Assembly: GCA_002255365.1 (NCBI GenBank)
Contig: NCBI01000001.1
Span: forward strand, 310,001-374,000
Direction: 5' to 3'
From: Chromatiales bacterium 21-64-14
GTDB lineage: Bacteria; Pseudomonadota; Gammaproteobacteria; 21-64-14
DNA: 64,000 bases
In this document: positions 1-8,983 of the stretch, in pieces
Layout of the letters: every line of letters starts with the position of its first letter
Numbering within the stretch: position 1 is the stretch's first letter
Translations under genes and position numbers: made by a program
Notes under the pieces: model-generated
The model's database searches: none
Seen by the model: the letters and a program-made list of their open reading frames with translations, nothing else
What the model was told of the DNA's origin: nothing

Positions 1-1
1 A

Positions 2-1009
2 ACTATCATCCGGCACCTGGACGCCGGCGTGCTGGTGGTGGATCACGGCAACCGGATCCGTCTGATCAACGAAGCGGCCCACCAGCTGCTGGGAATCCCG
101 GGGAACCGCGCCATCGCCAGCCTGCACGCAGTATCCGCCGAACTCGCCGACCGGTTGCAGCGCTGGCAACACCAGCCCGCCGCGGAACCCGAGACATTCC
201 GACCCGGGGCCCAGCGCAGCGCGCTGCAACCGCGTTTTACCCGGCTCGGCTCCGGTGCGCGCTCCGGTATCCTGGTGTTCCTGCACGACACTGCCCAACT
301 CGCGCAGAAGGCGCAGCAGATGAAGCTCGCATCCCTGGGGCGCCTCACCGCCAGCATTGCCCATGAGATCCGCAACCCGCTCGGCGCCATCAGCCACGCC
401 GCACAACTGCTCAGCGAGTCCGCCGCCCTCGCCAAGGACGAACGGCGCCTCACCGAGATCATCGGGGCGCAGGCGGCACGGGTGAACACCATCGTGGAAA
501 ACGTCTTGCAGTTGTCGCGCGGCAAGCCGTCGCAATCGGAACCGATCCGCATCGCGGAGTGGTTGCACGCCTTCGCCGCCGAGTTCGCGGGGACCCACCA
601 TCTGGCACCCGCCTGCGTAAAGGTGACGGTCGCGGACCCGGTCCTGGAGGTGCGGCTGGATCCAACGCACCTGCACCAAGTGCTCTGGAACCTGTGCGAG
701 AACGCCCTGCAGTATGGGAACACTGGGCGCACGACGCCGCAGGTGGGCCTGAGCACCGGGGTTGATCCGGCCTCCGGGGCCCCGTACCTGGACGTCACCG
801 ATCCGGGTCCCGGCATTCCCCCGGACATCGCCGAGCAGATCTTCGAACCGTTCTACACCCGCTCCACCCATGGCACCGGGCTGGGCCTCTACATCGCCCG
901 GGAGTTGTGCGAACTCAATCAGGCCAGCCTCGACTACCAGGTTACCGGGGAACGGCAGAGCTGCTTCCGGATCGCGTTCCGGACCGACAGGGCATCCGGG
1001 GCCAACTGA
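2..1009 (+). CDS. pilS: PilS-type sensor histidine kinase (5' end outside window)
   Basis: The reading frame is open from base 2, so the N-terminal membrane part lies outside the window. What remains is the end of a PAS-like sensory segment (residues 1-100), a dimerisation/phosphoacceptor domain with the H-box SIAHEIRNPLGA (His codon at base 362), and a HATPase_c domain. The HATPase domain shows the N-box LWNLCENALQYG and the G-boxes DPGPGIPP and GTGLGLYIAREL. It should phosphorylate the PilR product encoded one base downstream. This pair controls sigma-54-dependent pilin transcription in pseudomonads, and both pilin promoters here fit that scheme. PilS identity rests mainly on the neighbours pilR and pilA; a generic NtrB-like kinase is the alternative. 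Confidence 0.88.
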   Translation, partial: TIIRHLDAGVLVVDHGNRIRLINEAAHQLLGIPGNRAIASLHAVSAELADRLQRWQHQPAAEPETFRPGAQRSALQPRFTRLGSGARSGILVFLHDTAQLAQKAQQMKLASLGRLTASIAHEIRNPLGAISHAAQLLSESAALAKDERRLTEIIGAQAARVNTIVENVLQLSRGKPSQSEPIRIAEWLHAFAAEFAGTHHLAPACVKVTVADPVLEVRLDPTHLHQVLWNLCENALQYGNTGRTTPQVGLSTGVDPASGAPYLDVTDPGPGIPPDIAEQIFEPFYTRSTHGTGLGLYIARELCELNQASLDYQVTGERQSCFRIAFRTDRASGAN

Positions 1010-1010
1010 C

Positions 1011-2339
1011 GTGACCCGCTCCGTGGCCCTCATCGTGGACGACGAACCCGACATCCGGGAACTGTTGGAACTGACGCTCGGCAGGATGGAAATTACTACC
1101 CACAGCGCCGCGAACGTCGCGGAGGCCAAGGCGCTGCTGCCCAGACACGCGTTCGACCTGTGCCTGACCGACATGCGCCTGCCCGACGGCGACGGGATCG
1201 AGTTGGTACAGTACATTCAGGAGCGCCACCCGGAGGTTCCGGTGGCGATGATCACGGCGTTCGGGAGCATGGACTCGGCGGTGCAGGCCCTCAAGGCCGG
1301 GGCCTTCGATTTCGTCTCCAAGCCGGTGGACCTGCAGGTATTGCGCAGTCTGGTGAACAGCGCCCTGAAGCTGCGCCGCACCTATCCGGAGGTGGACCGC
1401 CGCTCGCGTCGCACCCTGCTGGGGGACTCGCCGGTCATGCAGGAGATACGCTCCACCATCAACAAGCTCGCGCGCAGTCAGGCCCCAGTCTACATCAGCG
1501 GCGAGTCGGGGACCGGCAAGGAGCTGGTGGCGCGCCTGATCCATGAGAAGGGCCCGCGCTCGGACCACCCGTTCGTGGCGGTCAACTGCGGCGCGATTCC
1601 CGCCGACCTGATGGAGAGCGAGTTCTTCGGCCACACCAAGGGGAGTTTCACCGGGGCGGTCGCCGACAAGCAGGGCTTGTTCCAGGCCGCCAACGGCGGC
1701 ACCTTGTTTCTGGACGAAGTGGCGGAACTGCCCCTGCACATGCAGGTGAAGCTGCTGCGGGCGATCCAGGAGAAGGCGGTACGGCCGGTGGGCACGCAGC
1801 GCGAGGTGCCCGTGGATGTGCGCATCCTGAGCGCCACCCACAAGGACCTGGGCGTCCTGATCCAGTCCGGTGACTTCCGGCAGGACCTCTACTACCGCAT
1901 CAACGTCATCGATCTGCACGTCCCCAATCTCCGCGAACGGCCAATGGACATCCCGGAACTCGCGGACACCATCCTGGAACGGCTGGCGGGCACCGGCGCG
2001 GGCCGGATCCGGCTCGCGGACGACGCCCTGCAGGCCCTGCAGGGCTACCGGTTTCCCGGCAACGTGCGGGAACTGGAGAATATCCTCGAACGCGCCATGA
2101 CCCTGTGCGAGGGCCATGTGGTGCGCCGCGCGGACCTGCGGCTACCCGAATCGGCGCCGGTGGATGATCCGCCGGCGTCCCGGGAGGTGCCGCTGGAAAA
2201 CTACCTGGATTCGGTGGAGCGCGACGCAATCCTCAAGGCCCTGGAGAAGACCCGTTACAACAAGACCGCGGCCGCCAAATTGCTGGGGATCACGTTCCGG
2301 GCCCTGCGCTACCGGTTGAAAAAACTGGGACTGGAATAG
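1011..2339 (+). CDS. pilR: PilR-type sigma-54-dependent response regulator
   Basis: The protein has 442 aa and starts at GTG 1011, one base after the pilS stop, implying translational coupling. Domains in order are a receiver (residues 5-120, phospho-acceptor Asp54 in CLTDMRLPDG), an AAA+ sigma-54 activator domain and a Fis-type HTH at the C-terminus (KTAAAKLLGITFRALRYRLK). The AAA+ domain has Walker A GESGTGKE and the sigma-54 contact loop GSFTGA. It is expected to bind upstream of the -24/-12 promoters at 2801 and 3546 and activate pilin transcription. The receiver, central and HTH domains all look intact. Confidence 0.92.
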   Translation: MTRSVALIVDDEPDIRELLELTLGRMEITTHSAANVAEAKALLPRHAFDLCLTDMRLPDGDGIELVQYIQERHPEVPVAMITAFGSMDSAVQALKAGAFDFVSKPVDLQVLRSLVNSALKLRRTYPEVDRRSRRTLLGDSPVMQEIRSTINKLARSQAPVYISGESGTGKELVARLIHEKGPRSDHPFVAVNCGAIPADLMESEFFGHTKGSFTGAVADKQGLFQAANGGTLFLDEVAELPLHMQVKLLRAIQEKAVRPVGTQREVPVDVRILSATHKDLGVLIQSGDFRQDLYYRINVIDLHVPNLRERPMDIPELADTILERLAGTGAGRIRLADDALQALQGYRFPGNVRELENILERAMTLCEGHVVRRADLRLPESAPVDDPPASREVPLENYLDSVERDAILKALEKTRYNKTAAAKLLGITFRALRYRLKKLGLE

Positions 2340-2442
2340 GCCCGCGCACCGGGGCCCATTCCCGGGGGAAAACCACGGCGTACCACCGGTGACCGGCGCG
2401 CTTTCTTGCGCACCGCGCGGGACGGGGAATTCATACTATTAT

Positions 2443-2632
2443 GGTGGGTACCGCAGGCAAGTACGCCTGCCTACGCTCCCGCCGTATCCGCCGGGCCGGA
2501 CAAAGTGGGGAGCCGGCGGCTCGGCGAACGCGGGAGACGCACGCTGCTTTCCGCGGTGTGCGTCGGCAGTGGAAGCGGCACGGGCACGGAGGCCCCAGCC
2601 ATGGAAGGATCGTCCGCACGGGCGTACCCACC
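2443..2632. other. Structured spacer between pilR and pilA; candidate ncRNA or leader
   Basis: No convincing gene occupies the 610 bp between pilR and pilA. This part can fold. GGTGGGTAC (2443-2451) is perfectly complementary to GTACCCACC (2624-2632). Inside lie GCAGGC/GCCTGC (2453-2470), GAGCC/GGCTC (about 2511-2523) and GACGCAC/GTGCGTC (2536-2564). A TACTAT -10-like hexamer sits at 2434. I match it to no known RNA family. The strand is unknown and chance folding in GC-rich DNA is possible. Confidence 0.3.
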
Positions 2633-2800
2633 CGGTGACGCGGGGCGTCAGCTTGTGACGTCAGCGGGCCAGTCCAGGTCTGCTCGTGCGCCCCTGGCCG
2701 CGGGATGGGCCCCCGCCCCCCCTGCACTTTCCCTAAGAGATGCCGAAAAACCGGGCACTTGGGGAACATCGGATCCACCGCCCCCGGCCTCCGCTGTCCC

Positions 2801-2816
2801 TGGCACGGATCCTGCT
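2801..2816 (+). promoter_or_regulatory. Sigma-54 (-24/-12) promoter of pilA
   Basis: TGGCAC at 2801-2806 and TGC at 2813-2815 give the GG-N10-GC spacing of RpoN promoters. It lies 134 bp upstream of the pilA start codon, so the leader would be about 120 nt. PilR, encoded upstream, is the expected activator. Confidence 0.8.
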
Positions 2817-2949
2817 ACCCCAAGGGCAGGCCGATGGCCGCTCGCGTCGTACCCGGCCCCGCCCGCAGGCAACCGGCACGGCGGGCCGCCAGCGCGAAGT
2901 CGCAGGACCCCATGACCGGTTAACCAGTCGTCTACCGAGGAGAGTTGCC

Positions 2950-3441
2950 ATGAAACGTACCCAACAGGGCTTCACACTGATCGAGCTGATGATCGTCGTC
3001 GCGATCATCGGCATCCTGGCCGCCATCGCCATCCCGGCGTACCAGGACTACACCGTCCGCGCCAAGGTGACGGAGGGCCTGAACCTGGCCGACGCCGCCA
3101 AGACCGCGGTGGCCGAGACCTTCCAGTCCGACGGCCATATGCCGACCACCGGCACTAAAATCACCCCCAACAGCTTCGGCCTGCCGCTGTACACTAGCAT
3201 CACCGGCAAGTACGTGGCGTCGGTCGAAGTGATCACCGGGACCTCAGGGCAAATCAAGATCACCTACGCCGCCAAGACCTTGGGTGGGAATCCCACGGCG
3301 AACGGCAAGGTGCTCACATTGACCCCAGTCACGACCAATGCCGGGTCCATCGCATGGGTCTGCGGGTACTCCACACTTGGTACAGTGTCGGGCACCGGCA
3401 CCAATATGCCCGCGAAGTATCTGCCCGCCAACTGCCGTTGA
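2950..3441 (+). CDS. pilA: Type IV major pilin PilA (first copy)
   Basis: This 163-aa prepilin has the short leader MKRTQQG and the processing site [20 protein letters not shown]. It is cut after Gly7 and N-methylated on Phe by PilD, also encoded here. The conserved Glu5 of the mature protein is present. Two cysteines near the C-terminus (in WVCGYS and LPANCR) form the usual disulfide D-loop. The RBS GAGGAGAG precedes the ATG. Transcription should run from the sigma-54 promoter at 2801 to the strong terminator at 3472, making this a one-gene unit. Confidence 0.95.
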   Translation: MKRTQQGFTLIELMIVVAIIGILAAIAIPAYQDYTVRAKVTEGLNLADAAKTAVAETFQSDGHMPTTGTKITPNSFGLPLYTSITGKYVASVEVITGTSGQIKITYAAKTLGGNPTANGKVLTLTPVTTNAGSIAWVCGYSTLGTVSGTGTNMPAKYLPANCR

Positions 3442-3471
3442 TCCTGGCTTGGCCGACGCGGTCGGTATCCA

Positions 3472-3502
3472 GCGCCCCCGGGAACGGGGGCGCTTTTTTT
3501 TC
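3472..3502 (+). terminator. Rho-independent terminator of pilA
   Basis: A GC stem GCGCCCCC/GGGGGCGC (3472-3493) with a short loop is followed by a run of T (3494-3502), 30 bp after the pilA stop. It separates pilA from the second pilin unit. Confidence 0.92.
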
Positions 3503-3545
3503 ACCTCTGCGCCCCTGTAAAACTCTCTAAACCCGCACGCGTGTT

Positions 3546-3560
3546 TGGCGCATTTCTTGC
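3546..3560 (+). promoter_or_regulatory. Sigma-54 (-24/-12) promoter of the second pilin
   Basis: TGGCGC (3546-3551) and TTGC (3557-3560) again give exact GG-N10-GC spacing. The start codon follows 39 bp downstream. A separate RpoN promoter for a second pilin implies independent expression, probably with the downstream glycosyltransferase. Confidence 0.78.
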
Positions 3561-3598
3561 TTCTTCCATGCGGACATCCATGACGACCGGATCCGCCC

Positions 3599-4033
3599 AT
3601 GAAACACCCGCACGCCGGATTCACCCTGATCGAGCTCATGATCGTGGTGGCGATCATCGGGATCCTGGCGACGATCGCGATCCCCGCCTACCAGGACTAC
3701 ACGATCCGCGCCAAGGTGGCGGAAGGACTGACCCTGATCGCCCCCGCCAAGACCGCGATCGATGAACAGTTTCTCGCCACCGGATCGCTGCCGGCGGGGG
3801 GTAACACCAAATACTATCTGCCCAAGCCCGCCAGCATCCAAGGCAGCTACACCCGGCAGGTGGACGTGAACGGGGGCATCATCAAGATCACCTACCGCAC
3901 CGTGGGGGGGAGCGCCTCCAACACGGTGCTGGTGCTGACACCCACCACGGCGGCGGGCGGCATCCACTGGGATTGCGGCGGCGCCGGCAGTACACTGCCG
4001 GTCATGTACCGGCCTGCCGTCTGCCGCCCGTAA
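3599..4033 (+). CDS. Type IV pilin, second copy
   Basis: This 144-aa prepilin begins [17 protein letters not shown], a canonical PilD site with Glu5. The first 60 residues closely match the upstream PilA, but the body differs and is shorter. The C-terminal cysteine pair (HWDCGG and PAVCRP) could form a D-loop. It is either a tandem paralogue used as an alternative or minor major-type subunit, or a variant for antigenic or glycoform change. It lies 26 bp before the GT-C gene and probably shares its transcript. Confidence 0.9.
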   Translation: MKHPHAGFTLIELMIVVAIIGILATIAIPAYQDYTIRAKVAEGLTLIAPAKTAIDEQFLATGSLPAGGNTKYYLPKPASIQGSYTRQVDVNGGIIKITYRTVGGSASNTVLVLTPTTAAGGIHWDCGGAGSTLPVMYRPAVCRP

Positions 4034-4059
4034 CCATCGCCAGGAAGGGACTCCACCCA

Positions 4060-6042
4060 ATGACCGCGCTGCAGGGAAACCGCGCCCGCCTGTTCGTGCT
4101 CGCGCTGCTCCTCGCCCTCACCGCGGCGGCCTACTGGCCGGGGCTGGCCGGGGGCTATCTCTACGACGATGGGCCCAATATCGTCGAGAACGTCCGGCTC
4201 CACATCCATTCGTTGGCGCCGGAGGCCCTGTTCTCCGCGGCGTTCTCCTCCCACTCCGGTCCCCTGATGCGCCCGGTGAGCATGCTCACCTTCGCCCTCA
4301 ACTACTACGCATTCGGGCTCGCGCCCTATTCATTCAAGGCCACCAACCTCGTCATCCATCTGTTGAACGGCGTGCTGATCTTCTGGCTCACCACCTTGAT
4401 CCTGCGCGCCTACCGCGGCATCCGGGACCCGGCCTTCCCCGAGCCCACCGCCCGCTGGCTGAGCCTGGCGGTGACCGGCGCCTGGCTGCTCCACCCCATG
4501 AACCTGACCCCGGTCCTGTACGTGGTCCAGCGCATGGCGAGCCTCGCCGCCTTGTTCACCCTCCTGGGGCTCGGCCTCTACGTGCGGGCGCGGATGCGCA
4601 TGCTGGACGGCACGGGCGGGTTGCGCGCGGCACTGATAGGACCCCTGGCGTGCGGTGTCCTGGCGGTGTTCAGCAAGGAGACCGGCGTGCTGCTCCCGGT
4701 CTACATGCTGGTGGTGGAGGCCGCCCTGTTCCGGTTCCGCACCGCCGCCGGTGGCCGCGACCGCGTCCTGACCGGCTTCTACGCCGGCGGCGCGGCCATC
4801 ACCGTGCTGGGCGCCGGGCTCTGGTGGCTGCTGGACCCGCGGGCCGTGGTGGGCGGCTATGCGGGACGGGGGTTCACCCTCGCCCAGCGCCTGATGACCG
4901 AGCCCCGCGTGGTGCTGTGGTACCTGCGGCTCATCGTCGCGCCCACCATCCGCGCCCTGGGGCTCTACCACGACGATATCCGCGTATCCCACGGCCTGCT
5001 GCACCCGCTCACCACCCTGCCCGCGATCCTCGGCGTGTTGGGCCTGGTGGCATTCGGACTGGCGGCCCTGCGCAAAGCGCCGCTGGTGGGCCTCGGCATC
5101 CTGTGGTTCTTCACCGGGCAGTTGCTGGAATCCACGGTCTTCCCGCTGCTCATCGCCCAGGAGCAGCGCAATTACCTGGCCGACTATGGGATCCTGCTGG
5201 CGCTCCTGTTCCTGGCGCTGGGCCCGGGGGCGCGGACCCGGCTGCGGATCGTCCTGCGCGTGGCCACCGCCGGGTTCCTCGCCCTGTTGTTCGTGACCAC
5301 CCTGACGCGGGCCACCGAATGGAGCAACCCGGTGGATCAGGCCATCTACGGCGTTCTGCACCACCCGCGTTCCGCCCTGAGCGCCTATATGCTGGGACGC
5401 GTCTATGCCAACGCCGCCCTGAGCGGACATTTGAAGGACGCCGGCCCAGCGCTCACGATGCTGGAGCGTGCCGCCCGGCTCGGCCCCGACATCACCCCGG
5501 AGGTGGCGCTGATCCTGGTCAGCGAGAAGCTGCACCAGGCGCTGCGCCCGGCGTGGATCGACAGCATCGTCCACAAGCTGGACACGACGCCGATCACCCC
5601 GTCGGACATCAGCGCGCTCACGCAACTGGTGCTGTGCCTGCAGGCCGACTGCCGGATTCCAGAGCACGATGTCGAGCGCATCTTCCAGGCGGGCCTCGCC
5701 AGCCCGAATCTGGTCCGCCTGGTACAGCACCACGCGGACCTGCTCACCATCTATGGCCAATACAAGATCAACGTGCTGCGCGATTTTCCGTCCGGGAAGG
5801 TCCTGTTCATGCGCGCCGTGCAGGTGGCGCCGCGCAGTGCCCAGTACCGGATCAATCTGATCAACCTCCTGCTGGCCATGGACGAACCGCAAGCGGCGGC
5901 CCGGGAACTGAGCGCGTTGCGGAAGCTCAATCGCTTCGGTGAGCTCACGGAGGCCATCGCCCCGGTCGCGCGCGACGTGGAACAGGCGCAGCACGCCGCC
6001 GCACCGCACCCGCCGATTGCCGCGCCGGCCCGGAGCCCATAG
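4060..6042 (+). CDS. GT-C fold membrane glycosyltransferase, probable pilin O-glycosylation enzyme
   Basis: The protein has 660 aa. The ATG at 4060 follows RBS AGGAAGGGA. An N-terminal transmembrane helix leads into the periplasmic acidic motif GYLYDDGPNI (Asp36-Asp37), which marks GT-C enzymes of the TMTC/DUF1736 type. About ten more hydrophobic segments extend to residue ~430. The C-terminal third (430-660) is soluble and alpha-helical with TPR-like character. Family knowledge says such enzymes move lipid-linked sugars to proteins in the periplasm. Placement immediately after the pilins suggests the pilin is the acceptor; that is inference. It is not a clear TfpO/PglL (O-antigen ligase) homologue by eye. 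Confidence 0.7.
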   Translation: MTALQGNRARLFVLALLLALTAAAYWPGLAGGYLYDDGPNIVENVRLHIHSLAPEALFSAAFSSHSGPLMRPVSMLTFALNYYAFGLAPYSFKATNLVIHLLNGVLIFWLTTLILRAYRGIRDPAFPEPTARWLSLAVTGAWLLHPMNLTPVLYVVQRMASLAALFTLLGLGLYVRARMRMLDGTGGLRAALIGPLACGVLAVFSKETGVLLPVYMLVVEAALFRFRTAAGGRDRVLTGFYAGGAAITVLGAGLWWLLDPRAVVGGYAGRGFTLAQRLMTEPRVVLWYLRLIVAPTIRALGLYHDDIRVSHGLLHPLTTLPAILGVLGLVAFGLAALRKAPLVGLGILWFFTGQLLESTVFPLLIAQEQRNYLADYGILLALLFLALGPGARTRLRIVLRVATAGFLALLFVTTLTRATEWSNPVDQAIYGVLHHPRSALSAYMLGRVYANAALSGHLKDAGPALTMLERAARLGPDITPEVALILVSEKLHQALRPAWIDSIVHKLDTTPITPSDISALTQLVLCLQADCRIPEHDVERIFQAGLASPNLVRLVQHHADLLTIYGQYKINVLRDFPSGKVLFMRAVQVAPRSAQYRINLINLLLAMDEPQAAARELSALRKLNRFGELTEAIAPVARDVEQAQHAAAPHPPIAAPARSP

Positions 6043-6082
6043 AATGGCCGGGCCGCCGTAAGCGCGACGACCCGGGGCCGCG

Positions 6083-6949
6083 ATGCCGCATACACTCAGT
6101 ATCATCATCCCCGCGCGGGATGAAGCCGAGGGTCTCGAACGGTTGCTGCCGGCGTTGCGCACTCAGCACCCCGACGCCGAGATCCTGGTGGTGGACGACG
6201 GATCCGCGGACGCCACGCGCGCGGTCGGCCTGCGCCACGGGGCGACCGTCATCTCCCATCCCTACGGCCAGGGCAACGGCGCGGCGGTGAAGACCGGCGC
6301 CCGCGTCGCAAGCGGCGCGGTGCTGGTCTTCATGGACGCCGACGGGCAGCATGACCCGAACGACATCGCCCGGTTGACCGCGGCCCTGGAGCAGGGCTAC
6401 GACATGGTGATCGGCGCGCGGGACGGTGCGTCCCAGGCGAGCCTGTGGCGGGGCATCGGCAACCGGCTCTACAACCGATTGGCGAGCTGGATGGTGGGCC
6501 ACCGGATCGATGACCTCACGTCGGGTTTCCGCGCCGTACGCGCAGCGAAATTCCGCGAATTCCTGTTCCTGCTGCCGAACGGCTTCTCTTACCCGACCAC
6601 CAGCACCATGGCCTTTTTCCGCGCCGGCTACGCCCTCGCGTTCGTCCCGATCCATGCCGGGAAACGCCTGGGCCGCAGCCACATCCACCCGCTACGGGAC
6701 AGCTTGCGGTTTTTCATGATCATCTTCCGGGTGGCGACCCTGTACTCACCGCTGAAACTGTTCCTGCCGATCAGCGCCGCATTCTTCGTACTTGGGCTCA
6801 TCCGCTACAGCTATACCTACGCCCTGCACGGTACCTTCACGAATATGAGCGCGCTGCTGCTGATCATGGCGGTCCTGGTATTCCTGATCGGCCTGGTCTC
6901 GGAGCAGATCACCATGCTGGTCTACCAAGCCTCCCACAAGGACCGCTAG
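6083..6949 (+). CDS. GT2 family (dolichol-/undecaprenyl-phosphate sugar synthase-like) glycosyltransferase
   Basis: The protein has 288 aa. The GT-A nucleotide-sugar domain (residues 1-215) shows SIIIPARDEAEGL, VVDDGSADAT and the metal-binding MDADGQHDP. Two C-terminal hydrophobic helices (about 225-280) anchor it to the membrane. This is the architecture of polyisoprenyl-phosphate glycosyl (mannosyl/glucosyl) synthases, which make the lipid-linked donor used by GT-C enzymes. It lies 40 bp after the GT-C gene on the same strand, so the two could form a donor-plus-transferase pair. The sugar cannot be told from sequence. Confidence 0.85.
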   Translation: MPHTLSIIIPARDEAEGLERLLPALRTQHPDAEILVVDDGSADATRAVGLRHGATVISHPYGQGNGAAVKTGARVASGAVLVFMDADGQHDPNDIARLTAALEQGYDMVIGARDGASQASLWRGIGNRLYNRLASWMVGHRIDDLTSGFRAVRAAKFREFLFLLPNGFSYPTTSTMAFFRAGYALAFVPIHAGKRLGRSHIHPLRDSLRFFMIIFRVATLYSPLKLFLPISAAFFVLGLIRYSYTYALHGTFTNMSALLLIMAVLVFLIGLVSEQITMLVYQASHKDR

Positions 6950-7009
6950 GAGCCGGTCCGGGGTCCGGCCGATGGCGCGGTACGCAACCGGGATCGCACC
7001 GGGTTTCCG

Positions 7010-8362
7010 CTACCGCCGCCGCAACCATGGGACCCGGGCGTGGGTCCATACCCCGACCAGCCGGCGCGCACCCAGGAGCATCCCGATGTTCTGGGCCACC
7101 ATGCCGGCGCCTGCCACCGCGGCGACGCCGGCGATCCCGTAGCGGTCCACCACCAGCAGGATCCCCAGGATCGTCATGCCGCCGGTCACCAGCGTGATCT
7201 TCATCATCGCACGCTGATGCCCGGTGAGGATCAGGGTATATCCACAGGATCCGGTCCCGACGTGCACCACGTGGCCAATGGCGAGGAACAGGAGCGCGCT
7301 GCCCGCGTGCCGGTAATATCCGCCATAGAACAAGGTCATGACGGAATCCGGCGCCACCGCAATGGCCACCAGGGCAAGCAGCGACGGCAGGATGGTGAGC
7401 GTGGCGCTGCCGCGCAGGGTGTCCTCGAGTTCCCGCAGGCGCCCCCGCGTGTGCAGGTCCACGATCACCGGCGGCAGGACGCCATTGGCCAGCAGCAGCG
7501 GGATCCGCACCAGCCGTGCCAGCTGGGCAGCGGCGCCGTAGAGCGCTACATCCGCACCGGCCCGGAAGCTGCCCACTACCCACAGGTCCATCTGGCCCAG
7601 CACGAAGAACGCCAGGTCGCTGACCAGCATCGGCCAGGCCACGGTTATAAGCGCACGATAACGGACGGTACCCGCGCGCAGCGCTTGCGCCGGGACCACG
7701 GAGGAGCGCCGGATCAGCCAGGCACCCCCGGCCAAGGCCGCTACCATGGAGGCCGCCGCGGACACCATCACCACCCCGTTCAATTCCATGCCCACACCGG
7801 CGGACCACGCGGTGAACAGCGTGACCGCGGTCAGGGCGTTGGGCAGCGCGCCCCCGAACAGGGTGGCCCGCCCCACGGCATGGAAACCGCGGCAGCCTTC
7901 CGCTGCAAGGCGCTGGAACCCGATAAACAGCACCCACAGGACCACGGGGCCCATCGCCGCTGCCATCGGTCTGGAATCAAACACATGGACCGCGATCCAG
8001 TGGCCACCGCCGGTCAGGGCCACCGTGACCCCCAGGGTCCCGCAGAGCGCCAGTACCAGCACTTTGCGCACGGTCTGCTGCGCACGCACGGGGTCCGCGG
8101 TGGACAGGGACTCGCCCAGAAAACGCACCAGGGTATTGGCCAGCCCCAACTGCGCCACCAGCGCGGCCGCGCCTACCAGACTCACGATCAGAAAATACGC
8201 ACCCGCTGCATCCGGGGCCAGCAAGCGCGTAACCAAGACATTGACCGCCACGCCGCCCACCGTGGCCAAGGTCCAATAGAAGGCCACCCACCGGCCGCCC
8301 CGCCATAACCGCGCCACGCCGCCGGGGGCTGGTCCGTCCGTGGTTCCACGCTGGGGATTCAT
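7010..8362 (-). CDS. Wzx/MATE-like polysaccharide flippase
   Basis: This 450-aa polytopic membrane protein has about 12-14 hydrophobic segments and resembles the polysaccharide biosynthesis/O-antigen flippase (MOP) superfamily. The start at 8362 is set by the RBS GGAG just upstream. It is the only gene on the minus strand within the pilus block and stands alone, convergent to the GT2 gene. It may flip a lipid-linked glycan used for pilin or surface glycosylation, but no direct link is visible. Confidence 0.78.
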   Translation of the reverse strand: MNPQRGTTDGPAPGGVARLWRGGRWVAFYWTLATVGGVAVNVLVTRLLAPDAAGAYFLIVSLVGAAALVAQLGLANTLVRFLGESLSTADPVRAQQTVRKVLVLALCGTLGVTVALTGGGHWIAVHVFDSRPMAAAMGPVVLWVLFIGFQRLAAEGCRGFHAVGRATLFGGALPNALTAVTLFTAWSAGVGMELNGVVMVSAAASMVAALAGGAWLIRRSSVVPAQALRAGTVRYRALITVAWPMLVSDLAFFVLGQMDLWVVGSFRAGADVALYGAAAQLARLVRIPLLLANGVLPPVIVDLHTRGRLRELEDTLRGSATLTILPSLLALVAIAVAPDSVMTLFYGGYYRHAGSALLFLAIGHVVHVGTGSCGYTLILTGHQRAMMKITLVTGGMTILGILLVVDRYGIAGVAAVAGAGMVAQNIGMLLGARRLVGVWTHARVPWLRRR

Positions 8363-8983
8363 CGTGACTCCTTGGGCCGCCGCGGCTGTGCCCGTGGGAA
8401 ACGGCCGCAATCGCGCGGGGCGGTGCCCGCAGCGCCGGTGGGGCTGAATCCGGGGTCGGCGTAACACCACCGCTCCTGTTTCGACCCCAGGCCCCGGGCG
8501 CTGAAGACCGCCGGGTGCCCGCGGGCGGCCCGGCGGCGCCTGGGAACCCGGGGGTTCTTCTAGGCCCCCGGCCGGCCACCCTGAGTCGGCCCTGTACGCC
8601 GCGCCGGGCAATGGTACTATTGAAAGGTACGCCCCGGCCCATCCACCACCGGGCCGCAACCACAGGGACGTGGGATGAAAGGCTTACCGAACGGGCATCT
8701 TCCGCCGTACTGCCGTGGCTGGCCCACGGCAACGTCCCCTGGCCGGTCCATCGCTGCCCACCTTCCGGGGGGCGGGGCACCGTTGCCATCCGCCGTGTTT
8801 CCGCCCCTACCCCGTCCCCTTAAGTTCATGGGGTCAACGGTCGATATCCAAAGGGCCCGGGAGCCCCACAGCCGTACCAATAAATATTTGGTATCAATGG
8901 ATTATTTGGTGAACCCGGTCAAGGTTTGCGGCCCTGTTCCAAGGGAACATGGTAGCGTCGCGCCACACGCAAGGTAGGACACC
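8363..8983. other. 621-bp spacer upstream of pilB with strong inverted repeats
   Basis: No believable gene is present. Perfect stems include CGGCCC/GGGCCG (8635-8656), GGGACGT/ACGTCCC (8665-8671 with 8732-8738), and nested TGCCGTGG/CCACGGCA (8711-8731). An extended -10-like TGGTACTAT lies at 8612-8620. Closer to pilB, the AT-rich palindrome TACCAATAAATATTTGGTA (8875-8893) stands out in this GC-rich DNA and may be an operator. It could hold a pilB leader or small RNA; no known family was recognised. Confidence 0.3.

Noticed and set aside
2443..2632. c-di-GMP (GEMM) or cobalamin riboswitch before pilA
   Set aside because: None of the conserved core sequences of these classes could be found; only generic stems are visible.
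4330..6162. 610-codon antisense frame over the GT-C gene
   Set aside because: Composition is biased (Gln/Arg/Gly-rich) with no recognisable domain; the plus strand encodes a coherent membrane enzyme.
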